DNA from: Streptomyces sp. NRRL F-2580
Lineage (GTDB): Bacteria; Actinomycetota; Actinomycetes; Streptomycetales; Streptomycetaceae
DNA: 13,623 nucleotides
Assembly (NCBI RefSeq): GCF_000720115.1
Contig: NZ_JOIR01000072.1
Span: 1 to 13,623 of the forward strand
Reading direction: 5' to 3'
Below are positions 1 to 6,738 of this stretch, in pieces (position 1 is the stretch's first letter; each line of letters begins with the position of its first letter). Below the pieces are notes generated by a model. That model was given only the letters and a program-made list of their open reading frames with translations, was not told the DNA's origin and did not search any database. Made by a program: the position numbers and the translations under genes.

Positions 1-10
1 CCCGCCCCCG

Positions 11-120
11 GCACAACCGGCCCCCACCCGACCCCGCCCGAGCGGCGCAGCCAACCCGCACAACCGGCCCCCGCCCGACCCCGCCCAAGCGGCGCAGCCA
101 ACCGGCGGCGCAGCCAACCC
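11..120. repeat. 47-bp tandem duplication downstream of the RNase H/phosphatase gene
   Basis: A 47-bp unit at 11-57 is repeated at 58-104 with about three differences, and a third partial copy of 16 bp (ending GCGCAGCCAACCC) follows at 105-120. The unit length is not a multiple of three, and I see no convincing reading frame across it, so it is probably intergenic. It lies just beyond the 3' end of the minus-strand operon. Together with 121-174 it forms the left gene-free stretch. The only other structure there is a small CCCC-GCA-GGGG hairpin. Confidence 0.8.
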
Positions 121-151
121 GCGCTCGGGCACGCCGAAACCGTCCGGGCCA

Positions 152-162
152 CCCCGCAGGGG
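152..162 (-). terminator. Possible short hairpin after the RNase H/phosphatase stop
   Basis: CCCC-GCA-GGGG can fold into a 4-bp stem about 13 nt past the stop codon of the minus-strand gene. It is short and has no T-run. It is offered only as a weak candidate for a 3' end, and the tandem repeat beyond it may matter as much. Confidence 0.2.
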
Positions 163-174
163 CTACGGCAGGGG

Positions 175-1602
175 TCACCGCAAGTGCGACGTGTCGTTCA
201 GGAGGCGGACCGAGGCGTTGCCGTCGGCGTAGTAGGCGACGGCCGAGAGGGAGGCCGCCGAGAGTTCCATGCGGAACAGCGCTTCGGGCGGGGCGCCCAG
301 CGCGAGGCGGACGAGGATCTTGACCGGGGTCACGTGGGTGACGAGCAGGACCGTACGGCCCGCGTGCGCGGCCAGCAGCCTGTCGCGCGTGGCCGAGATC
401 CGGCGGGTGGCGGCCGCGAAGCTCTCGCCGCCGCCCGTGGGGGCCGCCCTCGGGGAGTCCAGCCAGGCCTGGAGGTCGTCCGGGAAGCGCTCCTGCACCT
501 CGGCGAAGGTCAGGCCCTCCCAGGCACCGAAGTCCACCTCGCGCAGACCGTCCTCGACCGTCACGGTCAGACCGAGGCGGTCGGCGACACCCTGCGCGGT
601 CTCGCGGCAGCGGCGCAGCGGGGAACTGATGACCGTCTGGACGGTGCCGCGGGCGGCGAGTGCCTCGGCCACGGCGGCGGCCTGGCGGCGGCCGGCCGGG
701 GACAGCTCGGGGTCGGACCCCCCGCTGCCGGAGAAGCGCTTCTGCGGGGTGAGCGCGGTCTCCCCGTGCCGCAGCAGCACGAAGGTGGCCGGCGCACCCA
801 TGTCCGGGCCCCAGCCCTGGCCCCGGGCGGGCGCGTCGGCCGCAGCCGCAGTCGCAGCCGCAGTCGCAGCCGCAGGAGCCCTGTCGGCGACGCGCGTCCC
901 GTCCGGGACGAAGAGCGTGTCGGCGGCAGCCGGAGCCGGCTCGGCCGCATCGCGGGAGGCCGTAACCCCGGAGGCCGCACCGCCGGAGGCCGCACCGCGG
1001 GACGCCGTAACGCCGGAGACCGCACCGCGGGACGCCGTACCGGCTCCGGCGGCGAGGGCGGCCCGGACGGCCGCGGCGCCCGCCGCGGCGTCACCGGGCG
1101 GGCCGGACGGCACGGGCCCCGCCAGGGACCGGGCCGCCGAGGCGTCCAGCGCGGCCGTGGAGCCGGACGGCTCCCACTGCCTGCCGAGCCTGCCCGCGTC
1201 CATCGCCTCGTTGGCGAGCCGGTCCGCGTGCTTGTTCTTCTCGCGCGGGATCCACTCGTACGTGACCTGGGCACGCGGAAGGATCTTCGCCGCCTCCGCC
1301 GCCAGGGGCTTCATGTCCGGGTGCTTGATCTTCCAGCGGCCCGACATCTGCTCGACGACGAGCTTGGAGTCCATCCGCACCAGGACCTGCGCGCCCGGCG
1401 CGAGCTCGCGGGCCGCCTTGAGCCCGGCGATCAGGCCCTTGTACTCCGCCACGTTGTTCGTCGCGACGCCGATGTACTCCGCGCGCTCGGCGAGCGTCTC
1501 GCCCGTCGCCGGGTCGAGGACGACGGCGCCGTAGCCGGCGGGTCCCGGGTTGCCCCGGGAGCCGCCGTCCGCCTCCACGACGAACCCGCCGAGCCCCGGC
1601 AT
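175..1602 (-). CDS. Bifunctional RNase HI / acid (CobC-like) phosphatase
   Basis: A 475-residue two-domain protein. Residues 5-135 form an RNase HI domain that cuts the RNA strand of RNA:DNA hybrids, with acidic residues D12 (in EADGGSRGNPGPAG), E53 (NNVAEYKG), D78 (RMDSKLVVE) and D127 (HADRLAN) in the expected order. Residues 273-475 form a histidine phosphatase of the phosphoglycerate mutase/CobC family, with the RHGET motif (H279 nucleophile) and a second catalytic His in VTHVTP (H423). The domain pair matches the mycobacterial Rv2228c type, where the phosphatase half has alpha-ribazole-phosphate phosphatase activity linked to cobalamin. The linker (about 140-272) is Ala-rich and contains tandem repeats. 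The ATG start shares one base with the upstream TGA (TGATG), so translation is probably coupled. The same frame stays open far upstream, but that stretch antisense-shadows the zinc-ribbon gene. Confidence 0.93.
   Translation of the reverse strand: MPGLGGFVVEADGGSRGNPGPAGYGAVVLDPATGETLAERAEYIGVATNNVAEYKGLIAGLKAARELAPGAQVLVRMDSKLVVEQMSGRWKIKHPDMKPLAAEAAKILPRAQVTYEWIPREKNKHADRLANEAMDAGRLGRQWEPSGSTAALDASAARSLAGPVPSGPPGDAAAGAAAVRAALAAGAGTASRGAVSGVTASRGAASGGAASGVTASRDAAEPAPAAADTLFVPDGTRVADRAPAAATAAATAAAADAPARGQGWGPDMGAPATFVLLRHGETALTPQKRFSGSGGSDPELSPAGRRQAAAVAEALAARGTVQTVISSPLRRCRETAQGVADRLGLTVTVEDGLREVDFGAWEGLTFAEVQERFPDDLQAWLDSPRAAPTGGGESFAAATRRISATRDRLLAAHAGRTVLLVTHVTPVKILVRLALGAPPEALFRMELSAASLSAVAYYADGNASVRLLNDTSHLR
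842..877. repeat. 12-bp tandem repeat in the linker of the RNase H/phosphatase gene
   Basis: Three nearly perfect copies of GCAGCCGCAGTC start at 842, 854 and 866. The period is four codons, so the repeat stays in frame and encodes Ala/Thr-rich spacer sequence (ATAAATAAA type). It falls between the two enzyme domains, where length change should be tolerated. Confidence 0.85.
946..1035. repeat. 15-bp (five-codon) degenerate tandem repeat in the same linker
   Basis: About six 15-bp units start at 946, 961, 976, 991, 1006 and 1021. The units at 991 and 1021 are identical (CGCACCGCGGGACGC). On the minus strand they encode pentapeptides of the form [A/V]-S-[R/G]-x-[A/T], for example ASRGA, VSGVT and ASGGA. 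The repeat is in frame and confined to the interdomain linker. Confidence 0.8.
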
Positions 1603-2345
1603 CAGATGCCCGAGTCCGCCGTACGGACCAGGATGCGGCCGCAGTTCTCGTGACGTACGACCTGGTCGCGGGGCGCGGCCTTGATCTCGTTCACCTCGGC
1701 CATGTCGAGCTCCAGCCGGCAGCCCTCGCAGCGGCGCTGGTACAGGCGCGCGGCGCCGACCCCGCCCTGCTTGACGCGGATCTTCTCGTACAGGGCCATC
1801 AGGTCCGCCGGCATGGACGTGACGATCACCTCGCGGTCCTTGGTGACCTTCGCGGCCTCGGCGTCGATCTCGGCGGTGGCCGTGTCCCGGCGCTCGGTGG
1901 CGTCCGCCACCTTGGCCTCCAGGGCGGAGACGCGCTCGGTGAGCTCGGTGACGCGCTCCGTCGCGGCCTCCAGGCGCTCCATGACCTCCAGGACCACGTC
2001 CTCCAGGTCGCCCTGGCGCTTGGCGAGGGAGACGACCTCGCTCTGCAGGTTCGCCAAGTCCCGGGCCGAGATGCCGACGCCGGAGTCCAGCCGCTGCTGG
2101 TCGCGGACGGCGCGCTGGCGCACCTGGTCGACGTCCTGCTCGGCCTTGGTCTGCTCGCGCGCGGTGTCGCTCGCCTGGGTCTGGGCGGCGACGAGCAGGT
2201 CGCGCTGCTGCGTCAGGTCCTTGGTGAGCGAGTCGAGCTCGGCGTGCTCGGGCAGCGACTTGCGCTTGTGGGTGAGCTGAGACAGCCGGACGTCCAGCGC
2301 CTGGACGTCGAGAAGTCGGATCTGGTCGGCGGGCTCGGCGTTCAG
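1602..2345 (-). CDS. Coiled-coil zinc-ribbon protein (C4-type zinc ribbon family), CTG start
   Basis: A 247-residue protein. Residues about 10-175 are rich in charged heptads (QALDVRLSQLTHKRKSL onward), predicting a long antiparallel coiled coil. The C-terminus holds a zinc-ribbon-like site, C206-x2-C209 (CEGC) and H232-x2-C235 (HENCGRILVR). This is the family that sits between Nif3 and RNase H/CobC genes in actinobacteria (Rv2229c type). Its molecular role is not established; nucleic-acid binding or a scaffold is possible. The start is the notable point. The conserved N-terminus (NAEPADQIRLLD) is preceded in frame only by CTG at 2345-2343; there is no ATG, GTG or TTG nearby. A GGAG Shine-Dalgarno sequence sits 7 nt before the CTG. 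The CTG overlaps the upstream stop as CTGA, and the gene's own stop overlaps the next start as TGATG. Confidence 0.88.
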   Translation of the reverse strand: MNAEPADQIRLLDVQALDVRLSQLTHKRKSLPEHAELDSLTKDLTQQRDLLVAAQTQASDTAREQTKAEQDVDQVRQRAVRDQQRLDSGVGISARDLANLQSEVVSLAKRQGDLEDVVLEVMERLEAATERVTELTERVSALEAKVADATERRDTATAEIDAEAAKVTKDREVIVTSMPADLMALYEKIRVKQGGVGAARLYQRRCEGCRLELDMAEVNEIKAAPRDQVVRHENCGRILVRTADSGI

Positions 2346-3199
2346 TTGGGGGCTCCAGGGATAGAAGGGTGTGTGACGGACGGCGCGTGCGCCGTCCAGG
2401 GGTCGGTGACCGTGCGCGAGACATGGGTGCGCAGACCCCAGCCCTTGCGCTCGGAGATCGCGTCGAGCTGCGCGGCGGCCTGCTCGCACCAGGGCCACTC
2501 GGTGGCCCAGTGGGCGGCGTCGACGAGGGCGAGCGGGCTCTGCTCGCGGGCCTCGGACACCGGGTGGTGGCGCAGGTCGGCGGTCAGGAAGGCGTCCACG
2601 CCCGCGGCCCTGACCTGCTCGAAGAGGCTGTCGCCGGAGCCTCCGCTGACGGCGACGGTACGGATGAGGGCGTCCGGGTCGCCCGCGAAGCGGATGCCCT
2701 GCGCGGTCTGCGGCAGCCAGGCGGCGGCGCGGGCCGCGAACTCGCGCAGGGTCTCGGGGTGGTCCAGTTCGCAGAGCCGGCCGAGGCCGCGGCGGCCCTC
2801 GGGGTCGGTCGGGTCGGGCACCAGCGGGCCGGTGATCCGCAGGTCGAGCGCGCCGGCGAGGGCGTCGGAGACGCCCGGGTCGGCGGTGTCGGCGTTGGTG
2901 TGGGCGACGTGCAGCGCGATGTCGTTCTTGATCAGCGTGTGCACGACGCGGCCCTTGAAGGTGCCGGCCTCGACGGTGGTGGTGCCCCGCAGATAGAGGG
3001 GATGGTGGGTGACGATCAGGTCGGCGCCCAGCTTCACCGCCTCGTCGGCGATCACCTGGACGGGGTCCACGGCGAACAGGACCCGGCTGACCTCGGCTTC
3101 GGGGTCGCCGCAGACGGTTCCGACGGCATCCCACTGCTCGGCCCGCGAGGGGGGCCAGAGAGCGTCCAGCGCGGCGATGACTTCAGAGAGACGGGGCAC
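2342..3199 (-). CDS. Nif3-like dinuclear metal-centre protein
   Basis: A 285-residue protein of the Nif3/YbgI/DUF34 family. Motifs in order are EQWDAVG (21-27), AVDP (43-46), the metal-binding VTHHPLYLRG (H65, H66), AHTNAD (H100-D104), the SGGSGDS loop, ADLRHHP, and a C-terminal DAAHWATEWPW with H230 and E234. These histidines and acids bind two divalent metals in family members. The biochemical role remains poorly defined; some members have been linked to GTP cyclohydrolase-related or hydrolase activity. It is the first gene of the three-gene block, and its stop overlaps the CTG start of the zinc-ribbon gene. The start is GTG with no clear Shine-Dalgarno sequence. Instead TAGCCT lies 6 nt before the GTG, suggesting a leaderless transcript. 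Confidence 0.92.
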   Translation of the reverse strand: MPRLSEVIAALDALWPPSRAEQWDAVGTVCGDPEAEVSRVLFAVDPVQVIADEAVKLGADLIVTHHPLYLRGTTTVEAGTFKGRVVHTLIKNDIALHVAHTNADTADPGVSDALAGALDLRITGPLVPDPTDPEGRRGLGRLCELDHPETLREFAARAAAWLPQTAQGIRFAGDPDALIRTVAVSGGSGDSLFEQVRAAGVDAFLTADLRHHPVSEAREQSPLALVDAAHWATEWPWCEQAAAQLDAISERKGWGLRTHVSRTVTDPWTAHAPSVTHPSIPGAPN

Positions 3200-3205
3200 G
3201 GGCCA

Positions 3206-3211
3206 AGGCTA
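3206..3211 (-). promoter_or_regulatory. Candidate -10 box for a leaderless Nif3 transcript
   Basis: On the minus strand TAGCCT (TAnnnT) is followed by exactly six bases, TGGCCC, and then the GTG start at 3199. No Shine-Dalgarno sequence is visible, and no convincing -35 hexamer is seen 16-18 nt upstream. The geometry is that of Streptomyces leaderless promoters. Confidence 0.4.
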
Positions 3212-3239
3212 CCGTCCCCGTCACCACGACCTGCCCGTA

Positions 3240-3347
3240 CTACTTGACCAGGAAACCGCGCAGGTCGTCGAGGACCTTGTCGGCGGCGGTCACGCCGAGG
3301 CCGAGGTACAAACCTGGGGGGGTGGGGGCGGAGGGCCGACCGAGCAT
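3240..3347 (-). CDS. Possible 35-residue small protein or C-terminal gene remnant
   Basis: I do not recognise this ORF. Its last 22 codons, from TAC to AAG before the TAG stop (YLGLGVTAADKV and the following residues), use G or C in the third position almost without exception. This looks like genuine coding sequence, as does the amphipathic helical composition. The upstream part (MLGRPSAPTPPGL) crosses a seven-G run and has no Shine-Dalgarno sequence. It may therefore be a small gene ahead of the Nif3 gene, or the tail of a decayed gene joined by a frameshift at the G-run. It ends about 40 nt before the Nif3 start on the same strand. Confidence 0.3.
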   Translation of the reverse strand: MLGRPSAPTPPGLYLGLGVTAADKVLDDLRGFLVK

Positions 3348-3521
3348 CCGGTAAGGCACTTGACGTCGCCCCACCCCAAACGCCCCGATATCGCACAGCA
3401 CAATCGCCTCGTCCACCACAAACGAATCGCCACCCGGACACCCGTATGTGTGAAGCCGCCCTGGTCGTGTTGTTCACCGGGAAGCCCGAAAACTAGCTTC
3501 CCCTCCGGAGGTGACGCACGG
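3348..3521. other. Intergenic region between the divergent Nif3 block and the unknown gene
   Basis: This stretch of about 175 bp holds no convincing gene. It carries a possible rightward promoter, TTGTTC (3470-3475), an 18-nt spacer and TAGCTT (3494-3499). It also has a perfect 7-bp inverted repeat, GGGAAGC/GCTTCCC (3479-3485 and 3496-3502). Its base composition is less G+C-rich than the surrounding genes. Confidence 0.5.
3470..3499 (+). promoter_or_regulatory. Possible promoter for the 3522 gene, overlapping a 7-bp hairpin
   Basis: TTGTTC and TAGCTT are separated by 18 nt. The -10 element lies inside the loop and right arm of the inverted repeat GGGAAGC-N10-GCTTCCC (3479-3502), which ends four bases before the GGAGG ribosome binding site. 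Either an operator or an RNA hairpin near the ribosome binding site is possible. Confidence 0.3.
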
Positions 3522-4592
3522 ATGTCTGTCTGTGCCATCGAAATGACGACCATGGCCCCGTTCACGATCGCGGCGGACGGGTCGTACGCCGCCCGGCTTG
3601 CCGGGGAGGGGGAGGCGCGCTTCGTGGAGCGCTGGACCCTGGCCGGGCCCGAGCCGTACGCGGTTCCGCTGCCGCTCTCGCAGCCCGAGGAGGCCGACAG
3701 CGAGGTGCTGCCGCTGACCGACGGGCGGGTGCTGATCCACCGGCGGGTCGCGGAGCGGCACGCCTTCGCGCTGCTGTACCCGACGGGCGCGGCGGCCGGG
3801 CCGCGCACCGGGGAGCTCCAGCTGGGCGCGGTGGACGCGGAGGAGGGCGTACGGGTGCGGCTGCTCCCGCCGTCCCCGGAGGGCTCCGACGCCTTCGCGC
3901 TGGCCTCGGCGGACGGGGTGACCACGGTGTGGCAGGTGGCCGGGTGCTCCTTCGGGCCGCAGCCGGTCGCCCGGATCCCGGGGCGGTGCTCCGGCGGTGT
4001 GTGGCTGGACCGGGTGGGCCGGCTGCTGGCCCTGGACCGTGAGCTGGAGGGCACGACCAAGGCCGTCGCCGTGGACCTGGGGCGCGGCGAGGTCTCCCCG
4101 CTGCTGCAGATCACCGAGGACAGTGACGACCGGCTGCTGCTGGCGGACCCGGACAGCGGGTTGCTGCTGATCCGCTCCGACGCCCCGGGCGAACCGCGCC
4201 TGGGCTGGGGGGTGCTGGGCAGCTCGCGTCCGGTGCGCTTCCCGGAGTGCCTGCGGCTCGGGGAGGCGCTCCCCTTCGCCGTACAGCCGGGCCAGGCCCT
4301 GATGCCGGAGACCTGCGGGGTGGCGTTGCGGCTGCCCGAGGGGGACATCGCCCTGTGGCGTCCTGCCGACCGTCACGTGTTCCGGCTGGCCGCCCCGGCC
4401 GGCTGGCTCGGCGGTGCGGGGCTGTGGAGTCCGCAGGGCCGCCTGCACCTGCCGTGCGCGACGCCGGACGTGCCGTGCGGGATCCTCGGCCTGACGCTGC
4501 CCGTGTCTCCTCCCCCGCCGGTCCGGCTGGATCCGCCGCCGGCTCCGCCCCGCCCGGTGCCCCTCCAGCAGGCTCCGCTGTCGGGGCGGTAG
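3522..4592 (+). CDS. Conserved protein of unknown function, possible beta-propeller-like fold
   Basis: A 356-residue protein that I cannot assign to a named family. GGAGG at 3507-3511 lies 10 nt before the ATG. The alternative ATG at 3543 would remove seven residues. No signal peptide or membrane segment is apparent. The body consists of repeated short hydrophobic strands separated by turns (for example VLPLTDGRVLIHRRV, FALASADGVTTVWQVAG and GLLLIRSDAPGE). These recall the repeating four-stranded blades of WD40-like propellers, but there is no clear WD signature. The C-terminal 40 residues are very proline-rich (VSPPPPVRLDPPPAPP), suggesting an unstructured tail or a protein-binding segment. 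It is a single gene, convergent with the SDR gene. Confidence 0.75.
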   Translation: MSVCAIEMTTMAPFTIAADGSYAARLAGEGEARFVERWTLAGPEPYAVPLPLSQPEEADSEVLPLTDGRVLIHRRVAERHAFALLYPTGAAAGPRTGELQLGAVDAEEGVRVRLLPPSPEGSDAFALASADGVTTVWQVAGCSFGPQPVARIPGRCSGGVWLDRVGRLLALDRELEGTTKAVAVDLGRGEVSPLLQITEDSDDRLLLADPDSGLLLIRSDAPGEPRLGWGVLGSSRPVRFPECLRLGEALPFAVQPGQALMPETCGVALRLPEGDIALWRPADRHVFRLAAPAGWLGGAGLWSPQGRLHLPCATPDVPCGILGLTLPVSPPPPVRLDPPPAPPRPVPLQQAPLSGR

Positions 4593-4607
4593 GGCGGGCG
4601 CGGCGGC

Positions 4608-4645
4608 GGCCGGCGGCTGGTGGCCGGCGGCTGGTGGCCGGCGGC
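4608..4645. repeat. 14-bp tandem repeat between convergent genes
   Basis: GGCCGGCGGCTGGT occurs at 4608-4621 and 4622-4635, followed by a partial third copy (GGCCGGCGGC) to 4645. It fills most of the 68-bp gap between two convergent stop codons, the usual place for a bidirectional terminator. I see no clean hairpin with a T-run. Confidence 0.75.
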
Positions 4646-4660
4646 CCGTGGCGTTCCCGG

Positions 4661-5602
4661 TCAGGCGTGCTTGAGCCCCAGGACCTCCGTCGCGGCGAAG
4701 GTCTCGTTCGCCGGGCGGGAGTCGTAGTGCGGGGTCAGGACCTCGTCGAGCTCCTCGTAGGAGAAGGCCTCCTTGCCCGTGTCGAACTTGGCGGCCACCT
4801 TCGGTCGTTCCATGACGACGACGATGCCGCCGTGTACGACGAACAGCTGGCCGTTGGCCTTGGCGGCGGCGGGCGAGGCCAGGTAGCCGACGAGCGGGGA
4901 GACGTGCTCGGGGGCGAGGGCGTCCAGCTTGCCCTCCTCCGGGACCTCGAAGCCGGCGAAGACGTCCTCGGTCATCCGGGTGCGGGCGCGCGGGCAGATG
5001 GCGTTGGCCGTCACCCCGTACTTGGCGAGCGCCAGGGCGGTCGAGGTGGTCAGGCCCACGATGCCGCCCTTGGCCGCCGCGTAGTTGGGCTGGCCGGCCG
5101 AGCCGCCGAGGAAGGCCTCGGAGGAGGTGTTGACGATCCGGCCGTAGACCGGGCCGCCCGCCGCCTTCGACCGCTCGCGCCAGTGCACGGAGGCGAAGTG
5201 CGTGGTGTTGAAGTGGCCCTTGAGGTGGACCCGGATCACCGCGTCCCATTCCTCCTCCGACATCGAGAAGACCATCCGGTCGCGCAGGATGCCCGCGTTG
5301 TTGACCAGGATGTCGAGCTTCCCGAAGCTGCTCACGGCCAGCTCGACCAGCTCGCGCGCCTGCTCGAAGTCGGCCACGTCGCCCAGGTGCGCCACCGCCC
5401 GGCCGCCCCCCGCGCGGATCTCCGCGGCGACCTCCTCCGCCGGGGCGGCCGAGGCCTCCCCGGAGCCGTCCCGTCCGGGTTGCCCGAAGTCGTTGACGAC
5501 CACGCTCGCGCCGAGCCGTGCGAGCTCGATCGCCTCGGCCCGGCCGAGCCCGCGGCCCGCGCCCGTGACGATGGCGGAGAGTCCCTCAAGTGGCAGTGAC
5601 AT
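4661..5602 (-). CDS. SDR-family 3-hydroxyacyl-CoA dehydrogenase (MFE-2-like)
   Basis: A 313-residue short-chain dehydrogenase. The glycine-rich nucleotide motif TGAGRGLG is at 13-20, D75 lies in the LGDV segment, NNAG is at 101-104, and the catalytic set is S161, Y174 and K178 (NYAAAKGG). The extra length and the segments VVVNDFG and GHFNTTHFASVHWRERSK resemble the dehydrogenase part of the peroxisomal multifunctional enzyme 2 (HSD17B4) and the mycobacterial Hsd4A/ChsB1 group. These oxidise 3-hydroxyacyl-CoA esters of branched or steroid side chains. FabG-like annotation as 3-oxoacyl-ACP reductase is also common for this family. It is the last gene of the operon, 33 nt after the alcohol dehydrogenase. 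A GAGGGGA Shine-Dalgarno sequence lies about 9 nt before the ATG. The partner hydratase is the first gene of the same operon, which supports a beta-oxidation role. Confidence 0.9.
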   Translation of the reverse strand: MSLPLEGLSAIVTGAGRGLGRAEAIELARLGASVVVNDFGQPGRDGSGEASAAPAEEVAAEIRAGGGRAVAHLGDVADFEQARELVELAVSSFGKLDILVNNAGILRDRMVFSMSEEEWDAVIRVHLKGHFNTTHFASVHWRERSKAAGGPVYGRIVNTSSEAFLGGSAGQPNYAAAKGGIVGLTTSTALALAKYGVTANAICPRARTRMTEDVFAGFEVPEEGKLDALAPEHVSPLVGYLASPAAAKANGQLFVVHGGIVVVMERPKVAAKFDTGKEAFSYEELDEVLTPHYDSRPANETFAATEVLGLKHA

Positions 5603-5635
5603 CCGTACGGTTCCCCTCGGAATCGGCAGAACGGG

Positions 5636-6712
5636 TCAGAGTTCGATGCAGGTGCGCAAGGCGACGCCCGTGCGCATCTGGTCGAGGGCCTCGTTGATCT
5701 CGGCGAGGCTCACCCGGTGGGTGATCAGGTTCTCCAGGTCGATGCGGCCGGCCCGCCAGAGCGCGATGGTGCGCTCGTAGGAGCGGAGCACGTCGCCGCC
5801 GCCGTACATCGACGGGAGGATCTTCTTCTCGTCGAAGAACAGCGAGAACATGTTGATCTGGAAGTTGTCGTCGAGGGCGCCCGCGCCGACGATGACGACG
5901 GAGCCGCCGCGGCGCGTCATCTCGTACGCCTTCTGCGCGGTCGCGGACTTGCCGACGACCTCGAAGACGTAGTCGAAGCCCTCGCCGGCCGTGATCCGGT
6001 TCTTGGCGTCGGCGAACTCCTCGGGGGAGACCGCCTCGGTGGCGCCGAACCGCAGCGCCGCCTCGCGCCGCGACCGGACCGGGTCCACGGCGATGATCTG
6101 GGCGGCGCCCTGGACCTTGGCGCCCTGGATGACGGATATGCCGACGCCGCCGCAGCCGATGACGGCGACCGCGGAGCCGGCCTCCACCTTGGCGGTGTTG
6201 ATGGCCGCGCCGAGCCCGGTGGTGACGCCGCAGCCGATCAGCGCCGCGATGTCGAAGGGCAGGTCGTCGGGGATCGGGATGGCGCAGGCGGCCGGTACGA
6301 CCATCTCCTCGGAGAAGGTGCCGGTGCCGGCGAAGCCGAAGATGTCGCTGGCCGCCCGCTTGAAGTTGGGGGTGGCGACGTTCCCGAAGGCCTCCAGGCA
6401 CAGGTGCCCCTGGCCGCGGTTGCAGGAGGGACAGTGCCCGCACGGCGGCAGCCAGCAGACGAGGACGCGGTCGCCGATCTTGTGGCTGGTGACCCCGTCG
6501 CCGACGTCGGTGATCACGCCGGAGCCCTCGTGGCCGGGGATGAAGGGGGCGGGCTGGGGCAGTACGCCGCTCATCGCGGAGAGGTCGGAGTGGCACAGGC
6601 CGGTGGCCTTGATGCGGATCCTGACCTTGCCGGGGCCGAAGCCCACGGCCTCCATGTCGTCGACGACTTCGAGCTTGTCCTGGCCGATCTCGCTCTGCAG
6701 TGCTGCGCGCAC
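5636..6712 (-). CDS. Zinc-dependent alcohol dehydrogenase (MDR superfamily)
   Basis: A 358-residue medium-chain dehydrogenase. Catalytic zinc ligands are C40, H61 with E62 (PGHEGSG) and C161. The structural zinc lobe has C91, C94, C97 and C105. The Rossmann motif GCGGVG is at 186-191, and D210 at the end of the next strand favours NAD(H) over NADP(H). It resembles class III-type bacterial alcohol dehydrogenases. The GTG start at 6712 is preceded by AAGGAG at 7 nt spacing; the longer open frame upstream antisense-overlaps the hydratase gene. It lies between hydratase and SDR genes with 26- and 33-nt gaps, so it is clearly in the operon. Its substrate is unknown. Oxidation of a side-chain alcohol or release of an aldehyde intermediate would fit the context. 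Confidence 0.92.
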   Translation of the reverse strand: MRAALQSEIGQDKLEVVDDMEAVGFGPGKVRIRIKATGLCHSDLSAMSGVLPQPAPFIPGHEGSGVITDVGDGVTSHKIGDRVLVCWLPPCGHCPSCNRGQGHLCLEAFGNVATPNFKRAASDIFGFAGTGTFSEEMVVPAACAIPIPDDLPFDIAALIGCGVTTGLGAAINTAKVEAGSAVAVIGCGGVGISVIQGAKVQGAAQIIAVDPVRSRREAALRFGATEAVSPEEFADAKNRITAGEGFDYVFEVVGKSATAQKAYEMTRRGGSVVIVGAGALDDNFQINMFSLFFDEKKILPSMYGGGDVLRSYERTIALWRAGRIDLENLITHRVSLAEINEALDQMRTGVALRTCIEL

Positions 6713-6738
6713 GGTGCGGCTCCTTAAAGGGCGTACGA

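Noticed and set aside
11..120. CRISPR array
   Set aside because: There are only two full copies, directly adjacent with no spacers, and no cas genes nearby.
184..1653. Long plus-strand open frames opposite the RNase H/phosphatase gene
   Set aside because: These are antisense frames created by high G+C codon use. The composition is Arg/Gly-rich and no family motif is visible.
1603..2424. Upstream extension of the RNase H/phosphatase frame to give a 749-residue protein
   Set aside because: The extra 274 residues are Arg/Pro/Ala-rich and overlap the conserved zinc-ribbon gene in another frame. The RNase H homology begins at the ATG at 1602.
3474..5249. A 591-codon minus-strand open frame across the unknown gene and the SDR gene
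   Set aside because: It spans two genes with recognisable or codon-biased products in other frames, and its sequence is low complexity.
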